NCBI RefSeq assembly: GCF_963675165.1
Contig: NC_087380.1
Location: 5,650,071-5,714,070, forward strand
Length of the DNA: 64,000 nt
Source: Halichondria panicea
Taxonomy: Eukaryota; Porifera; Demospongiae; Suberitida; Halichondriidae
Reading direction: 5' to 3'
The notes under the pieces were generated by a model. It was not told the DNA's origin, made no database searches, and worked only from the letters and a program-made list of their open reading frames with translations. Positions 25,301 to 36,659 of the stretch are shown one piece after another. The translations under genes and the position numbers were made by a program. Every line of letters begins with the position of its first letter. Within the stretch, counting starts at the first letter, position 1.

Positions 25301-28300
25301 TTGCGTATAATTTTCTAACTATGGCTGTAAATCAAATACAAAATTTCCACCATACGAAAATAACTCACTATACGGTATTGCTTTTATTACACATGGGTAT
25401 ATATACTATATATACTGCAAAACACTCACCTAAAACAAACAGAGGTATGTTTGTGGACACTTCAATCAATGTGGTTGTCTCAGGAAGCATGTTGGTTCCA
25501 GTGCACGTGTAGTCGCCAGTGTCCCCCCTCACCGTCTTTTCAAACGACAGCATCCCGACAACTCCAAGCTCTCCCAACTGACGTACTTGATCCACAGTGA
25601 CATCAGTGTACATCATGAGCAAACCTGTGTACACACTGCTCTCAAACTCAGTGCTACTATTCGCGTCTAAGGCCACAGCTGCAAAGGTGACAAAGTTCAA
25701 TCTTGTTGAGAGTGAGGAATCACTGTAAATATTGACTATTTCTTCATCCTTCCTCCAGGAGATTGATGGAATGGGGAAGCCAGTGACCAGACACACAAGA
25801 ACAGTAGGTACGCCCATGCACACTTCAGTAAGAGCAGATGTATCGACTATCACAGGGGTCACTACATGTACAATTACAGTGAGTTTATGAGACAAACATA
25901 CATATTTGCCTTAATTTTGGCTAGCTATATAATTATGATAGATGTCCCCAATTTTTCAGTTTTTTTTCAACTTCAGTCTCACCGTGAACAGTAAGGTTTG
26001 CAGAAGTGGTAACAGTTCCAATGCTATTAGCAGCTAAGCAAGTATACACTCCTCTGTCCTCATAGGTCACATTCACTACTGTCAGCTCTCCAAACCTACT
26101 GTCAATACGATCACCTACAATGGTGTGCTTAATGTTGCTGACAATGTCCATCACTGTTTGGTTGAAATCAGTAAACGTCCATGAGACTGTATGATCAGGA
26201 GATGCCAGAGCATCACAAGAGAACACAGCACTGGATCCATTGTTAATTATAAACTGATCCATTGGAGGATAAATTATCACTGGTGGTCCTATATATTATA
26301 TGAGGGAAGCATTGAAAATTGGAAGATAAATATATTTTGTTGAAACATCTACAATTATTTGTACATGTAGGTATAATTATAATTCAGACTTACCATTCAC
26401 AACAATATCAATGTATGAGTTGTCACTCCCAGCTTCATTAGTGGCTTGCACAAAGTATCGTCCTGCATCAGTTTCCTCACCAGCCATGCGAGCTTGAACA
26501 ATGTTGTCAATGGTCAGGCTGAGACGATCACTGGAGAAGGTGAGGGTAGACTTTGATGTACGACTAGTCAGACTTGTGATCTCTTGAAACTCAGAGCCAC
26601 TAGCAAACAATGACGAGGCAAAGTTAGCCGAGTAGTACCAGCGAATGTTTGACACCATGACAACAGGGGAGGCGTTCTCGATGCTGAAACTGAGAGTAGC
26701 TGATTCTGACTCATTAGCCATTATCCTCCGATTGTTATTCATGGAAATAACACCAGGTGGAACTGTAGTGGGATACAAAACTGTTCGATCCAATTACAAT
26801 AATTTTCAATTTACAGTCACTGCAGTGTGAGGTGATGATATAAAAAAGAAATGTGGCTTGGAAAATTGTGACTGACAACAGGCATCACTAATATGGTACC
26901 CCTGAGTATAAAATACATAATCTTATTAACACTAGCTATATAGGTTCTTATGCAGTTCCCGATACATCTGTTATAGGAACATATGTAGTGAAAGGTACGT
27001 GGATTGTCAGAATCGAAATGTTTTTCAAAGCGTTCTGTGAAGTGACTAGTTAGATATAAATATTTTGATAGACGAAATAGGTGAGTCTAGGTTAATAGTG
27101 GGCAGCGCATTCCAAAGCCTTACTATAGAATTGACGGGTGGTATTGTATTGTAGTGAGGTACATTGTGTACAAGCTTGTTGGAAGTTATCGAGAAAGTTA
27201 ATCTGCTTGAAGCATTGTTGGTGGCAGACTTGATGTACTGGGTTATGTCAAAGTTGTCAGCTGGCTGTTGTATGCATTTCACAAAGAACATATATAATGT
27301 CTAGTAATTCGAGCCAGTACATTAAGGGTAGCAATTTGAGGATGGTAAGTGTATCTTTGTAGTTTATATCCCAGTTTTGTAGTATATACTTGGTGGCCAC
27401 ACGCTGGTTTAGTAGTGTTTACCCAACGGTCCCGTATCAGGGATATAACGGACATGTAATGGACCTGACACGCCCCGTGGATTTTTGGCTGTGTACATGA
27501 TTGCCTATAGTGTTGTCTAAGTAAACTACATGATTGTCTAAGTAAGTACATGATTTCTAAGTTAGATAGAACACTTCCTCTGACCAATCAGATTGCCGTA
27601 AGTGCCAAGTATGTAAACCATGCGAAAAATGCACATTACGTTACTTTAGACAATAATTATTATAATTCCCTAACCAGCTTTAACGATAATAATGGATGAA
27701 GAGTCCATTCCAAAACGACTTGTTGCATTACAGCGGTACATCCCATAGTTATTGGCACTTGCTATTAAACTGAAGTTTCCACCAGTTGTGTCATTCCCAG
27801 TGTAAAAAACTTCTACAGTATTGGCTACGTCAAACCGCTCCCAAACAATTTCTATAGGAGTGTCTCCTGTTACAACACAGACCAGGTCCACATTGTTGTT
27901 CAGTATCACAGGGTCTGGCTGAATGGTGGTCACAACAGGAGGGTCTGCATGGTTGAGAGATACGAGTGCAGTTAGGTAATAAAATTAGATTCCATACCCC
28001 CCAGCTGTATTGTCACAGTATTACTGGTCCCAGTTCCAGCATCATTGGTGACATCACAACGATAGGTACCAACATCGGTCATCTGAATATCAGTCAATAT
28101 ACGGGTTGATCCAGTTGTTGTACTGCCCGTTGCAATGTTAGTAATGTTGTACATGTAATTAGAGGGGTTTCCCCTTAGTACAAAGCAGGTGATGATGACA
28201 TTGTTTCCAATGCCGACAACAGTATCAGTAGTATTGATCTCTACCTCAGGAACAACTGCAATAATATTTTCGTGAACGATGTATGAAATAGTCGATTTTG

Positions 28301-31300
28301 TATAACTCACCATTAACTTGTACAGTGATGAAGGCACTGCTGCTAGCGACAGTGAGTTCATCAGAGTTGGTACCAATACAAGTGTACACTCCATTATGAT
28401 CAGGGTATATGGCACTCACAATATGGAGGGATGACTCAATGTTACCAGGAGTTACGTCAACACCTCTGTTTCCAATAGTTCCAGTCAGTGTAGTTACAAA
28501 TGGTGTCTCTGTGTCTGTCTGCTCAAAATCAGTGGTTTGGTTGTTGAACTCCCATGTGATACTGGGAACGGGGGCTCCCACTGATCTACAAGAGATGTCT
28601 GCACTGCCTCCCTCGGGGATTACAATAGTAGAGGTACTGAGAGATGTCGTGGTGGCATCATCTGAAAATATATCCACTATAATGCACTAGTATTAGTTGT
28701 AGGCAAAAGAAAACACAGGTAAGCTTAATTAATCCCTCTGAGTCTCCCCTCCAAAATCCATATATTACTAAATTAAATGCTATATTGACGTACAGTATTA
28801 TGTTGTAGGCAACGAAAACAGGTAAGCGTAATCCCTCTCTTCCCCCTATGTTACCTGGCGCAATTACTCCAAAATCAACACCACCAGTTGGTATGATGGG
28901 ATGAGTTTGACTTGTTCCAGACTTGAGTTGAGGTTGAACAATGTAGAACCCCTCATCATCAGCAGTGGTGTTGCCTCGTACAAATGTCTCAGAATAGTTG
29001 GGAAACTCTTGAGGACGCATTTGACCAGGTATGAAACTGCTTATTAACCCTTTGCGCCAGAAAATCACTTTATACTCTCCTGACACTCTCACTTCAATGA
29101 CCAGCTTTTCAGGAGGACGTAAAATAATGACCTCAGAAGAGACTCTCTCAACACGAATGGTTGTACCTAAAATTACACAACGTTTCATATAATTTTCTAC
29201 CAACAACCGTACCGCGCATATGCATGCATCTCCCAGCCATTCTGCTGTCATTAACCACTCACTGTTTAGTGCCCTCACAAAACACACTTTTATGTTGCAT
29301 ATTTAATTCACAGGTAGTCTAATCAACCACCCTCCTTGTGGAAAAGTCTGAAACATGAGCACAATGGAAATTTTCTGACCTTACGCCTCCGCGTAGTTGT
29401 TAATTGTACTAGCGTCAAGCGCAAGAACCTGTTTCAATCAATTTGTGTTTTGCCTGCTAACTCTGTGCCCAAGGACTCATGCTATACTTCGCAGCAGCTT
29501 TTACGTATGAATTTATCATGTGCAATGCATATGTAAGAATTCTTCAAATGTGTTGAGCAATGCATGTGCAGTTATTTATTGCCTCCAATAATATCACCTG
29601 ATTGAATAGCTGGAATTCCAGCGTGTGCGCAACAAAAGTGTAACCAGAGTGCTCAGACAGTCTCTCCCCTAGGAAGGATAGTTGATTCATGAGACTAATT
29701 TCACACCTGCATCCAATTGATAAGGTATTGATGTGATGACCTCCCCACCATCATTGTTATCAGTGAAGACACACTGGTACACTCCTGCATCAGGCAGTCC
29801 AAAGTTAGTGATAGTCAGAAAACTGGTCACTCGTCCACTGATTGTGGTCGAGGTGATGGTGATTCGTGAGTCAGTATCATCCACAACTTGTCCGCTCCTC
29901 ACCCACACCACAGACGAGGCGGGGAAGTCCATCACTCTATCACCTTGGTGTTCAGCAGTGCATATCAGTAGAGAACCATCGACAGTGCCACCAAGAGCTA
30001 TCCCAGTCCGGTTGTCATTGAGGCTGAAGAAGTAGTCAACAGGTTCATTGAGAGAGGGCTGATTAGTCAACACCAATGTTCCAGCAGTAGTAGATGACAT
30101 TGCTATAGAAAATAAACGTCTACTTTGAACAGGTTACTAATATTTGTTTGCACACATTTGTACCTGTTAGTGTGACAGCAGTTCCATTGCCAGAAGTAGC
30201 TCCACTAGTAGCAGTGCACTGATAGACCCCATCATCAGAGGCTCTGAGATTGTCTACAGTGAGCACAGACGTGGAGTCATCATTGAGCAATGATGCCGAG
30301 CGCTCAGGGAGATTGTCTTCCCTGATACGAATGTGAGGTGGATCGTTCAACAGAGAGCTTCCATTGAGAGTCCATGTGAAGGTGACAGTAGTATTATCCT
30401 CTACAGTACAGTAGATCTGGATCACTGATCCCTCAACCACACTGCCACTGGAGGAGACGAGGGTTTCAGGTCTAGTAAGGACTGTCAACTGAGCCGTGAT
30501 AATAACTGTGTGGTGAAAACCATTAGAACCACAATATTATGATACACTGCATGCATGCAAATTATGTATAAAGCACAGACTACCCCGCCATGCATGCAGC
30601 TATATACGTATGTGGTGAACTAGAACATTCTGTGACTGGGTTAATTAAGAACTAGAACATTCCGTGGTAAAGGACCAGAACTTTATGTGTTAAGAACCTT
30701 CCAGAGGTTCAGTATTCTAGAACTTTGTGGGTGTTGTAGAACAATCTAGATCTTTGGTGCATGTGTCTGTATAAAATAGCTAGAGAAGGAGTTATGTTCA
30801 GTTCTGTTCTCATGTTAAAGTTATAGAAGACTCCTATTTACTTGGATCGTGTTCTGTTTAAGTCAACTGCGAGCCTTGGCGCAGCCGCGGGCTCATGACA
30901 ATTGGTGGCAGCGGTGGGATAGTCGAAGACAGTGGTTTTTCGAGACCCACAAATTTGAGAAGCGAATGGTAGATCTGTATGTCGGTGACAAGGACTGGCA
31001 GAATCTACAACCTAGGAGAATCGGCGAACGAAACAGAACAAGACGTGGAGAGTGACCAAGCTGTAATAACGATGGCAGAGACAGGAACTGGAGTGACTGA
31101 ACTTCTACAGATGCTGCTGGAAGATCGCCGGAGCCGTGACGAGGCAGAAACGGAAAGGGCCAGAGCAAGAGAAGAAGAGAACAGACAACGAGAGCGAGAA
31201 CGAACAGAAGAACAGGAACGTAGAGAGAGAGAAAGTGAACAAAGAATGCAAATGATGCAAAGTCAGGTGGAGATGATGAGAAACTGGATGGACCTAAATC

Positions 31301-34300
31301 AGAGTCGAGAGGAGATCAAGGCGAAACGAGCGGAAGATCTACGACATTTGAACCTAGCCAAACTCACGGAAAAAGAAGACATTGAGGCATACTTGACTAC
31401 GTTTGAGCGACTGATGACAGCCTTTGAAGTGAAAGAAGAGCACTGGGCCCATAAGTTAGCGCCACAACTTATGGGGAGAGCCCAGCAGGCCTTTGCTGCA
31501 ATGGATGTAGAGAAAGCTAAGAACTATGAGGACGTGAAAAGAGCTATACTGCAACGCTATGATATTAGCGAAGAAACGTACCGCAAACGCTTCCGAACTA
31601 CGAAGAAGGCCGAAGGGGAGGCGTACCTGGAGCTCGCAACAAAACTGAGAGACCTCCTGGAGAAATGGACAGCAGGCTGCACCACGATGGAAGCACTCAA
31701 GGAGAAAATTGTAGTGGAGCAACTGATGGAGGGGATGCCTAGAGACCTGAGAATTTGGTTGGGCGACCGAAAGCCCACTACCGGAGAAGAAGCGGGAAGA
31801 CTGGCCGACAGCTATGTTCATTCCCGTCAACTTGATCCTAAGGAGTTACCGCCACGAGAGACTCGTCGGCCCAGCAGTGAGAGCGGAGCAACCAAAACGT
31901 GCCACTACTGCAAGATAAAGGGCCATATTGCCAAAGACTGTAGGAAGGCTATGGCTGATCGAAGGACAGAGAAAGGACGGAGGGAGGCCAACAAAACAAA
32001 GATGGAATGGAACAAAATCAAATGCTACAACTGCCAAGAGACCGGACATATTGCCGCAAATTGCCCTAGCAAGTCAAATCTATTCACAGAAGAAACTGAA
32101 TTGGTGTACATGAATGAGGACAAGTTGGAGAAGAAAATCAACCCCCAGATTACACGATCCGGCACAGTGGAGGGAAAAGCAGTAGACAAGATTGTCCTTG
32201 ACACCGGTTGTGCCCGTTCGATGGTGAGAAGTGATCTGCTACCACAGAAGAAGCAACTAGGACGAGTTCGCATCCGATGTGCTCACGGAGACGTTCGAGA
32301 ATATCCACTCGTAAGTGTAGAAATTGGCCTCGGAGAAGGAAGACACCAAATCGAAGCAGCAATTTCAAAGACCCTCCCAGTACCAGTGCTACTCGGACGA
32401 GATGTGGCAGGCCTACTCGAAATGTTACAGAATAAGGAAGGGACAGTTCGGACTGAAGAAGCCCTTGCCGTAATGACCAGAGCCCAGGCCAAGAAAAACG
32501 AAGAAGAAAGAGTGGAACTGGAGAAGATACAACAACAGGAGGGAATCAAACAGCCTACTACCACGTCCGACACATCCACTGATGAGATGCCTGATGACCA
32601 AGTGGCCAAGATGGTTCCAAACACTCCCAACACTCCTGATGACCAACAAGCCGAGATGCTAACGGACTTGGACGTAACCGATGACCAAATTGCTGAGATG
32701 CCAATTGGCGCAGAGATGGACCCAGATCTTTTTCTCGAAGTAAAGAAACACCAGCAACTAACTAGGAGAGAGAAGAGGCAGCAGAGGCGTGAAGTGGCTC
32801 AAAACAAGCAGACACACCCCTTGGACCTGTCCCCCATTGAGTTGCGACGAATGCAGCAAGAAGATGTCACGCTTAAAGGTATTCGAGAAGCAATGAACGG
32901 TGCTACTGGAGCCAGCAAGATGGTCTTTCACGAAGAAAATGGACTGATTTACCGTCAATGGATCTCACCCCATGGCGAAGACAGCAGCCCGATACAGCAG
33001 TTGGTGCTACCAGAGTCGTGCCGTAGCCTAGTGATGTCCCTTGCTCACCATATTCCAATGGCTGGCCACATGGGGCAGCGAAAGACCGTAGAACGGATTC
33101 TCCAGCGGTTCTATTGGCCGACAGTATTCGAAGATGTGAAGAAGCTATGCCAATCGTGCGAAGAGTGTCAGAGGACATCAAAGGGGAAAAAGCAGCGTGT
33201 ACCAATGATTCCCCTACCCATCATTCGTGCTATGGATATCGTGGGTCCTCTTCCTCGTAGCCGCACGGGAAACCGCTACATCCTGGTGATTTGCGACTAT
33301 AGTACAAGGTACCCAGAAGCTGTCCCCCTACGAACCATAGATGCTGAGCACGTAGCCAAGGAGCTGATAATGTTTTTCTCAAGAGTAGGCATACCCCGAG
33401 AGATCCTGACTGATCAAGGAGCTAATTTCACATCTGGATTGCTAGCAGAGCTCTACCGCTTGTTGAAGATACAGCCGATCCAGACCAGCCCTTACCACCC
33501 TCAAACGGACGGATTAGTAGAACGTTTCAATCAAACCTTGAAGTCCATGCTTCGCAAAACCGCCAATGAAGAAGGAAAAGACTGGGACCAACTAATTCCG
33601 TATTTGCTGTTTGCCTACCGTGAAGTACCCCAGTCATCAACCGGATTTTCTCCCTTCGAACTAATGTATGGAAGGCAGGTGCGAGGACCTCTTGATGTGC
33701 TCAAAGAATCGTGGGAATCTAGCAAGAAATCTACAGAGAGTGTCGTTTCTTATGTCCTGATGATTCAAGAAAAACTCGCCAAGATGTCGGAGCTAGCTTG
33801 TGAGAATCTGAAGAAGGCCCAAACAACCCAAAAGAAGTGGTATGATCGAAATGCACGAGAGAGGCAGCTGCAGGTAGAGGACAACGTACTAGTCCTTCTA
33901 CCTTCCTCGACCAACAAACTCCTAGCGAAGTGGCAAGGTCCCTACCCCGTGAAGAAAGTGATTTCACCGGTGACATATGAAGTGGACATGTTCGATCACA
34001 AGAAGCGGAGAAGAGTCTTCCACATCAACATGTTGCGAAAGTGGAATACCCCCACGATCCCAAACCTCTTGGCGGAGGAAGAGAGAGGAGAATTAACGGA
34101 TGAACTCCCGTTGTGGAAAGAAAGTGACGGTATCACAAAGAAGATTGTCATGGACAAGCGACTGGAAGAGACCCAACAGTATGACCTCCGTCAGCTAACC
34201 AACGAATTCGTAGAAGCTATGCGAGACACCCCAGGACGGACAGCAATCATTGAGCACGACATTGAAACCGGAACGGCACGCCCAATCAGGTTGCCTCCTT

Positions 34301-35977
34301 ACCGCTTACCTCATGCCTATCGAGAGACAGTGAAGAAAGAAATTGCGGAAATGCTAGAACATGGAGTGATCGAGCCTTCGACAAGTGAATGGTCAGCCCC
34401 TATTGTATTGGTGAAGAAGAAAGATGGTACTATGCGATTCTGCGTTGACTATCGACGTCTAAATGGAGTTTCTGAGGCAGATGCATACCCAATGCCCCGC
34501 ATTGACGAGATGATCGACAGACTAGGCCAAGCTAAGTACATCACCACTTTGGATCTGACAAAAGGATACTGGCAGGTACCCCTCACCAAGAAAGCCCAGA
34601 CGAAGACGGCATTTGTAACCCCTTTTGGTCTTTATCACTTCAATGTTATGCCATTTGGCTTGCAAGGCGCACCGGCAACTTTCCAGAGGCTAATGGACCG
34701 GGTACTGCAAGGACTGGAAGAATATGCTGCAGCATACCTAGATGATGTTGTAATCTACAGCTCCAATTGGAAGGACCACCTCTACCATTTACGTCAGGTG
34801 CTGGAGCGGATCCAAGATGCCGGCCTAACCATGAAGCTCAGCAAATGTCAGTTTGGGATGGCCCACTGTATATACCTAGGCCATGTCGTTGGGAGTGGAG
34901 TGGTGAAACCAGAGGAAACAAAACTAGAGGCAATGATGGAATTTCCAAGACCAAAAACGAAAAAAGAAGTGCGTTGTTTCCTTGGATTAACTGGATATTA
35001 CAGGAGGTTTATCCCGGATTTCGCCTCCATTGCCGCCCCCCTGTCCGACCTCACCCGAAAGAATTTACCCTCAACAGTAATATGGACACCAGCTTGTGAG
35101 ACAGCATTCCAGACCCTGAAGAAGCAGATGTTGTCACAGCCGATATTGCACAATCCAGACTTTTCGAGAGCCTTTGTCCTCCAAACCGATGCATCCCAGC
35201 GAGGTGTAGGGGCAGTCCTCAGCCAAACTGATGGGGATGGCGCTGAACACCCAGTAGGATATTTTAGCCGAAAACTCCTTAACCGAGAAGAACACTACTC
35301 GACCGTGGAGAAGGAGTGCCTGGCAATTAAACTCGCTGTTGAAGCTTTCCGAGTCTACCTCCTAGGATGACCCTTTGTAATCCAGACGGACCATCACTCC
35401 CTGGAATGGATGGAGCGAATGAAAGAGAACAACAATCGTCTCATCCGATGGAGCCTGGCCTTGCAACCATTCAACTTTTCTGTCCGCTATCGGAAGGGCA
35501 AAGACAACCAAAACGCAGACGCCCTCTCCCGATTGCCTATTTCTCACCCCGACATGAATGTCGCAGGAGAAGGGGAGAGGAATGTGGTGAACTAGAACAT
35601 TCTGTGACTGGGTTAATTAAGAACTAGAACATTCCGTGGTAAAGGACCAGAACTTTATGTGTTAAGAACCTTCCAGAGGTTCAGTATTCTAGAACTTTGT
35701 GGGTGTTGTAGAACAATCTAGATCTTTGGTGCATGTGTCTGTATAAAATAGCTAGAGAAGGAGTTATGTTCAGTTCTGTTCTCATGTTAAAGTTATAGAA
35801 GACTCCTATTTACTTGGATCGTGTTCTGTTTAAGTCAACTGCGAGCCTTGGCGCAGCCGGGGGCTCATGACAACGTATACCTGTATAGAACTACTGCATC
35901 AGCTATAATTCACTCTATTTATAAAGTATACCTATAAAGCATCCTTGTATGAATAGAGTAATATTCCAAATAGACAT
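22398..35977 (-). CDS. receptor B: 8-Ig, 3-FN3 single-pass membrane receptor
   Basis: An 18-exon gene of about 1,681 aa, all frames open. Exons, 5' to 3': signal 35977-35932 (MSIWNITLFIQGCFI); Ig1-2 30505-30164, 30102-29707; X 29166-28855; Ig3-5 28661-28311, 28255-27998, 27944-27675; then directly domains equivalent to Ig16-18 of receptor A 26762-26394, 26288-25983, 25861-25430; FN3 25157-24828, 24561-24458 plus 24403-24187, 24066-23609; membrane-proximal 23455-23362, 23304-23243; membrane exon 23149-22671; tail 22617-22398. Relative to receptor A the ten exons Ig6-15 are gone, and a LINE-like fragment occupies the gap. Because all missing exons are phase 1-1, the frame is kept. Intron 1 holds the LTR retrotransposon in antisense. 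The tail has YETL, YDVV and YSVT but lacks the YITM and proline insert of A. Confidence 0.85.
25218..25375. mobile_element. TA-flanked MITE in receptor B intron
   Basis: Left tip CCGTAGAGTGGGTTAATTTC and right tip GAAAATAACTCACTATACGG, flanked by TA on both sides. It is the same family as the element at 14155-14335. It lies in the intron between the first FN3 exon and the last Ig exon. Confidence 0.7.
27000..27590 (-). mobile_element. non-LTR retrotransposon 3' fragment (degenerate)
   Basis: Minus-strand frames contain an SIVRLWNALPTINLD segment, which resembles the conserved R-x-x-x-x-W-N-x-L-P region at the C-terminus of many LINE reverse transcriptases. Upstream parts (PQIATLNVLARITRHYI, FFVKCIQQPADNFD) look like the preceding C-terminal region in shifted frames. 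No catalytic RT motif is present, so it is a 5'-truncated, frame-broken copy. It sits exactly where Ig6-15 are missing from receptor B. Family assignment is tentative. Confidence 0.45.
30606..30610. repeat. target-site duplication, left copy (ACGTA)
   Basis: The five bases ACGTA directly precede the 5' LTR and recur directly after the 3' LTR at 35873-35877. A 5-bp duplication is normal for integrases of this class and shows a complete insertion event. Confidence 0.9.
30611..30900 (+). repeat. 5' LTR (290 bp)
   Basis: Starts TGTGGTGAAC and ends CTCATGACA. A TATA box (TATAAAAT) at 30770-30777 is the likely core promoter. The U3 part carries four GAA/TTC dyads (30622-30631, 30654-30663, 30693-30702, 30714-30723) that resemble heat-shock elements. 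Confidence 0.93.
30770..30777 (+). promoter_or_regulatory. LTR TATA box
   Basis: TATAAAAT in the 5' LTR, about 130 bp before the LTR end. It is repeated at the matching place in the 3' LTR. It would start the genomic transcript of the element. Confidence 0.65.
30903..30920 (+). other. putative primer-binding site
   Basis: TGGTGGCAGCGGTGGGAT begins two bases after the 5' LTR. The leading TGG fits the complement of a tRNA CCA end. I cannot say which tRNA is the primer. Confidence 0.65.
30979..35595 (+). pseudogene. gag-pol polyprotein with one premature stop in RNase H
   Basis: The frame is open from ATG 30979 (or 31072, the second in-frame ATG) to a TGA at 35368-35370, 1,463 codons. It then continues open in the same frame to TAG at 35593-35595, inside the 3' LTR. 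Approximate residues: coiled, Arg/Glu-rich gag N-terminus 40-120; CCHC knuckles 308 and 349; protease DTG 408; integrase HHCC from 690; DDE Asp753, Asp812, Glu848 (35 residues between the last two); GPY/F-like WQGPY about 980; RT with YLDD at 1253-1256; RNase H with first Asp 1404. The TGA falls after VYLLG, just before a QTDHHSLEW segment conserved in this family, so the RNase H is truncated. The change could be a single CGA to TGA transition. Only this break is visible, so the copy is close to complete. Confidence 0.9.
35565..35582 (+). other. polypurine tract
   Basis: AGGAGAAGGGGAGAGGAA ends directly at the first base of the 3' LTR. It is the expected primer site for plus-strand DNA synthesis. 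Confidence 0.85.
35583..35872 (+). repeat. 3' LTR (290 bp)
   Basis: Identical to the 5' LTR by eye except for one C/G difference near its end. Its first bases supply the last codons and the TAG stop of the gag-pol frame. It is followed by the right ACGTA duplication at 35873-35877. Confidence 0.93.
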
Positions 35978-36061
35978 GGCACCTTGAGGAGTACTTGTTT
36001 GCTTTACGACTATAGACAAGACCAGACTTATAGTAGCTAGTGTCATCATAATTATCATTTA

Positions 36062-36359
36062 TGCATCTATCAATGCAAAGCCCCACTACCCCCTTCCCGG
36101 GACAGGGGGGGATTTGTCAATTATGAGGTGCAAAGGACTCTCCCCTGGGGCTATTTTATTTGATAAACCCCTGGAAAAACCCCGGGGCATGACAGTTGAA
36201 CACAATAATAATTGCAATACTTTAGTATACAGACAAACAGCTATGATATATGACTTTACAAAGTTCCCACCCCCAGGGCTAGGTTTTACTAAGAAAGCTC
36301 CTTCAAATCCCCCCCATGTCCCAGGAGGGGGGTAGTGGGGCTTTGCATTGATAGGTGCA
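36062..36359. mobile_element. 298-bp MITE with TTA duplication
   Basis: The inverted ends read TGCATCTATCAATGCAAAGC and GCTTTGCATTGATAGGTGCA, and the similarity extends about 55 bp inwards through C- and G-rich runs. TTA flanks both ends (36059-36061, 36360-36362). A 3-bp TWA duplication is typical of PIF/Harbinger-mobilised elements (inference). It lies between the signal exon of receptor B and NEK8 pseudogene 3. Confidence 0.8.
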
Positions 36360-36659
36360 TTATGTGCACTAGAATCTAATAGCCTAAACATGCATTCATG
36401 AGATTTTCTATTCCACACTCACACTGGAAATTGCTAACACTTTTCCTAATGGCTTATGATCAGGTGACAAAATAGTTAATAACCAAATTCTAGTAGACTG
36501 TAGCTATACTGTAGTCTGCAATACGGGTATGAAACTTTCAACAGTCAAAATTAAAAATTATGCACATGATCTACATGAAACACACTAAAATGAAGAATAG
36601 ATGTTAAGCTTATATTAAAGTTTGAGTGGAAAAATGTGATTCAGAAACAGTTATATTAG

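Larger units (their letters stand above)
30611..35872 (+). mobile_element. Ty3/gypsy-type LTR retrotransposon with integrase before RT (Gmr1-like order)
   Basis: A full-length element of 5,262 bp with two 290-bp LTRs (30611-30900, 35583-35872) beginning TG and ending CA, a primer-binding site, one long gag-pol frame and a polypurine tract, bounded by the ACGTA duplication. The domain order is gag, two CCHC knuckles, protease, integrase, GPY/F-like segment, reverse transcriptase, RNase H. RT and integrase sequences are gypsy-like, but integrase precedes RT, as in Ty1/copia. This order is known from the Gmr1 group, first described in deuterostomes. The LTRs differ at one position that I can see (C at 30888, G in the 3' copy), so the insertion is recent. 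It lies antisense in intron 1 of receptor B. Confidence 0.93.

Noticed and set aside
31456..33976. Minus-strand open frames within the retrotransposon
   Set aside because: They are antisense shadows of gag-pol with no recognisable motifs.
34767..35099. Overlapping plus-strand frame inside the RT region
   Set aside because: It is a shifted frame of the RT sequence and has no independent signal.
35368..35370. Programmed stop-codon readthrough in pol
   Set aside because: The TGA is inside the RNase H fold, not at a gag/pol border, and no readthrough structure was seen; a point mutation is simpler.
36114..36335. Open frames on both strands at the 36062-36359 repeat
   Set aside because: They are explained by the inverted C- and G-rich ends of a MITE.
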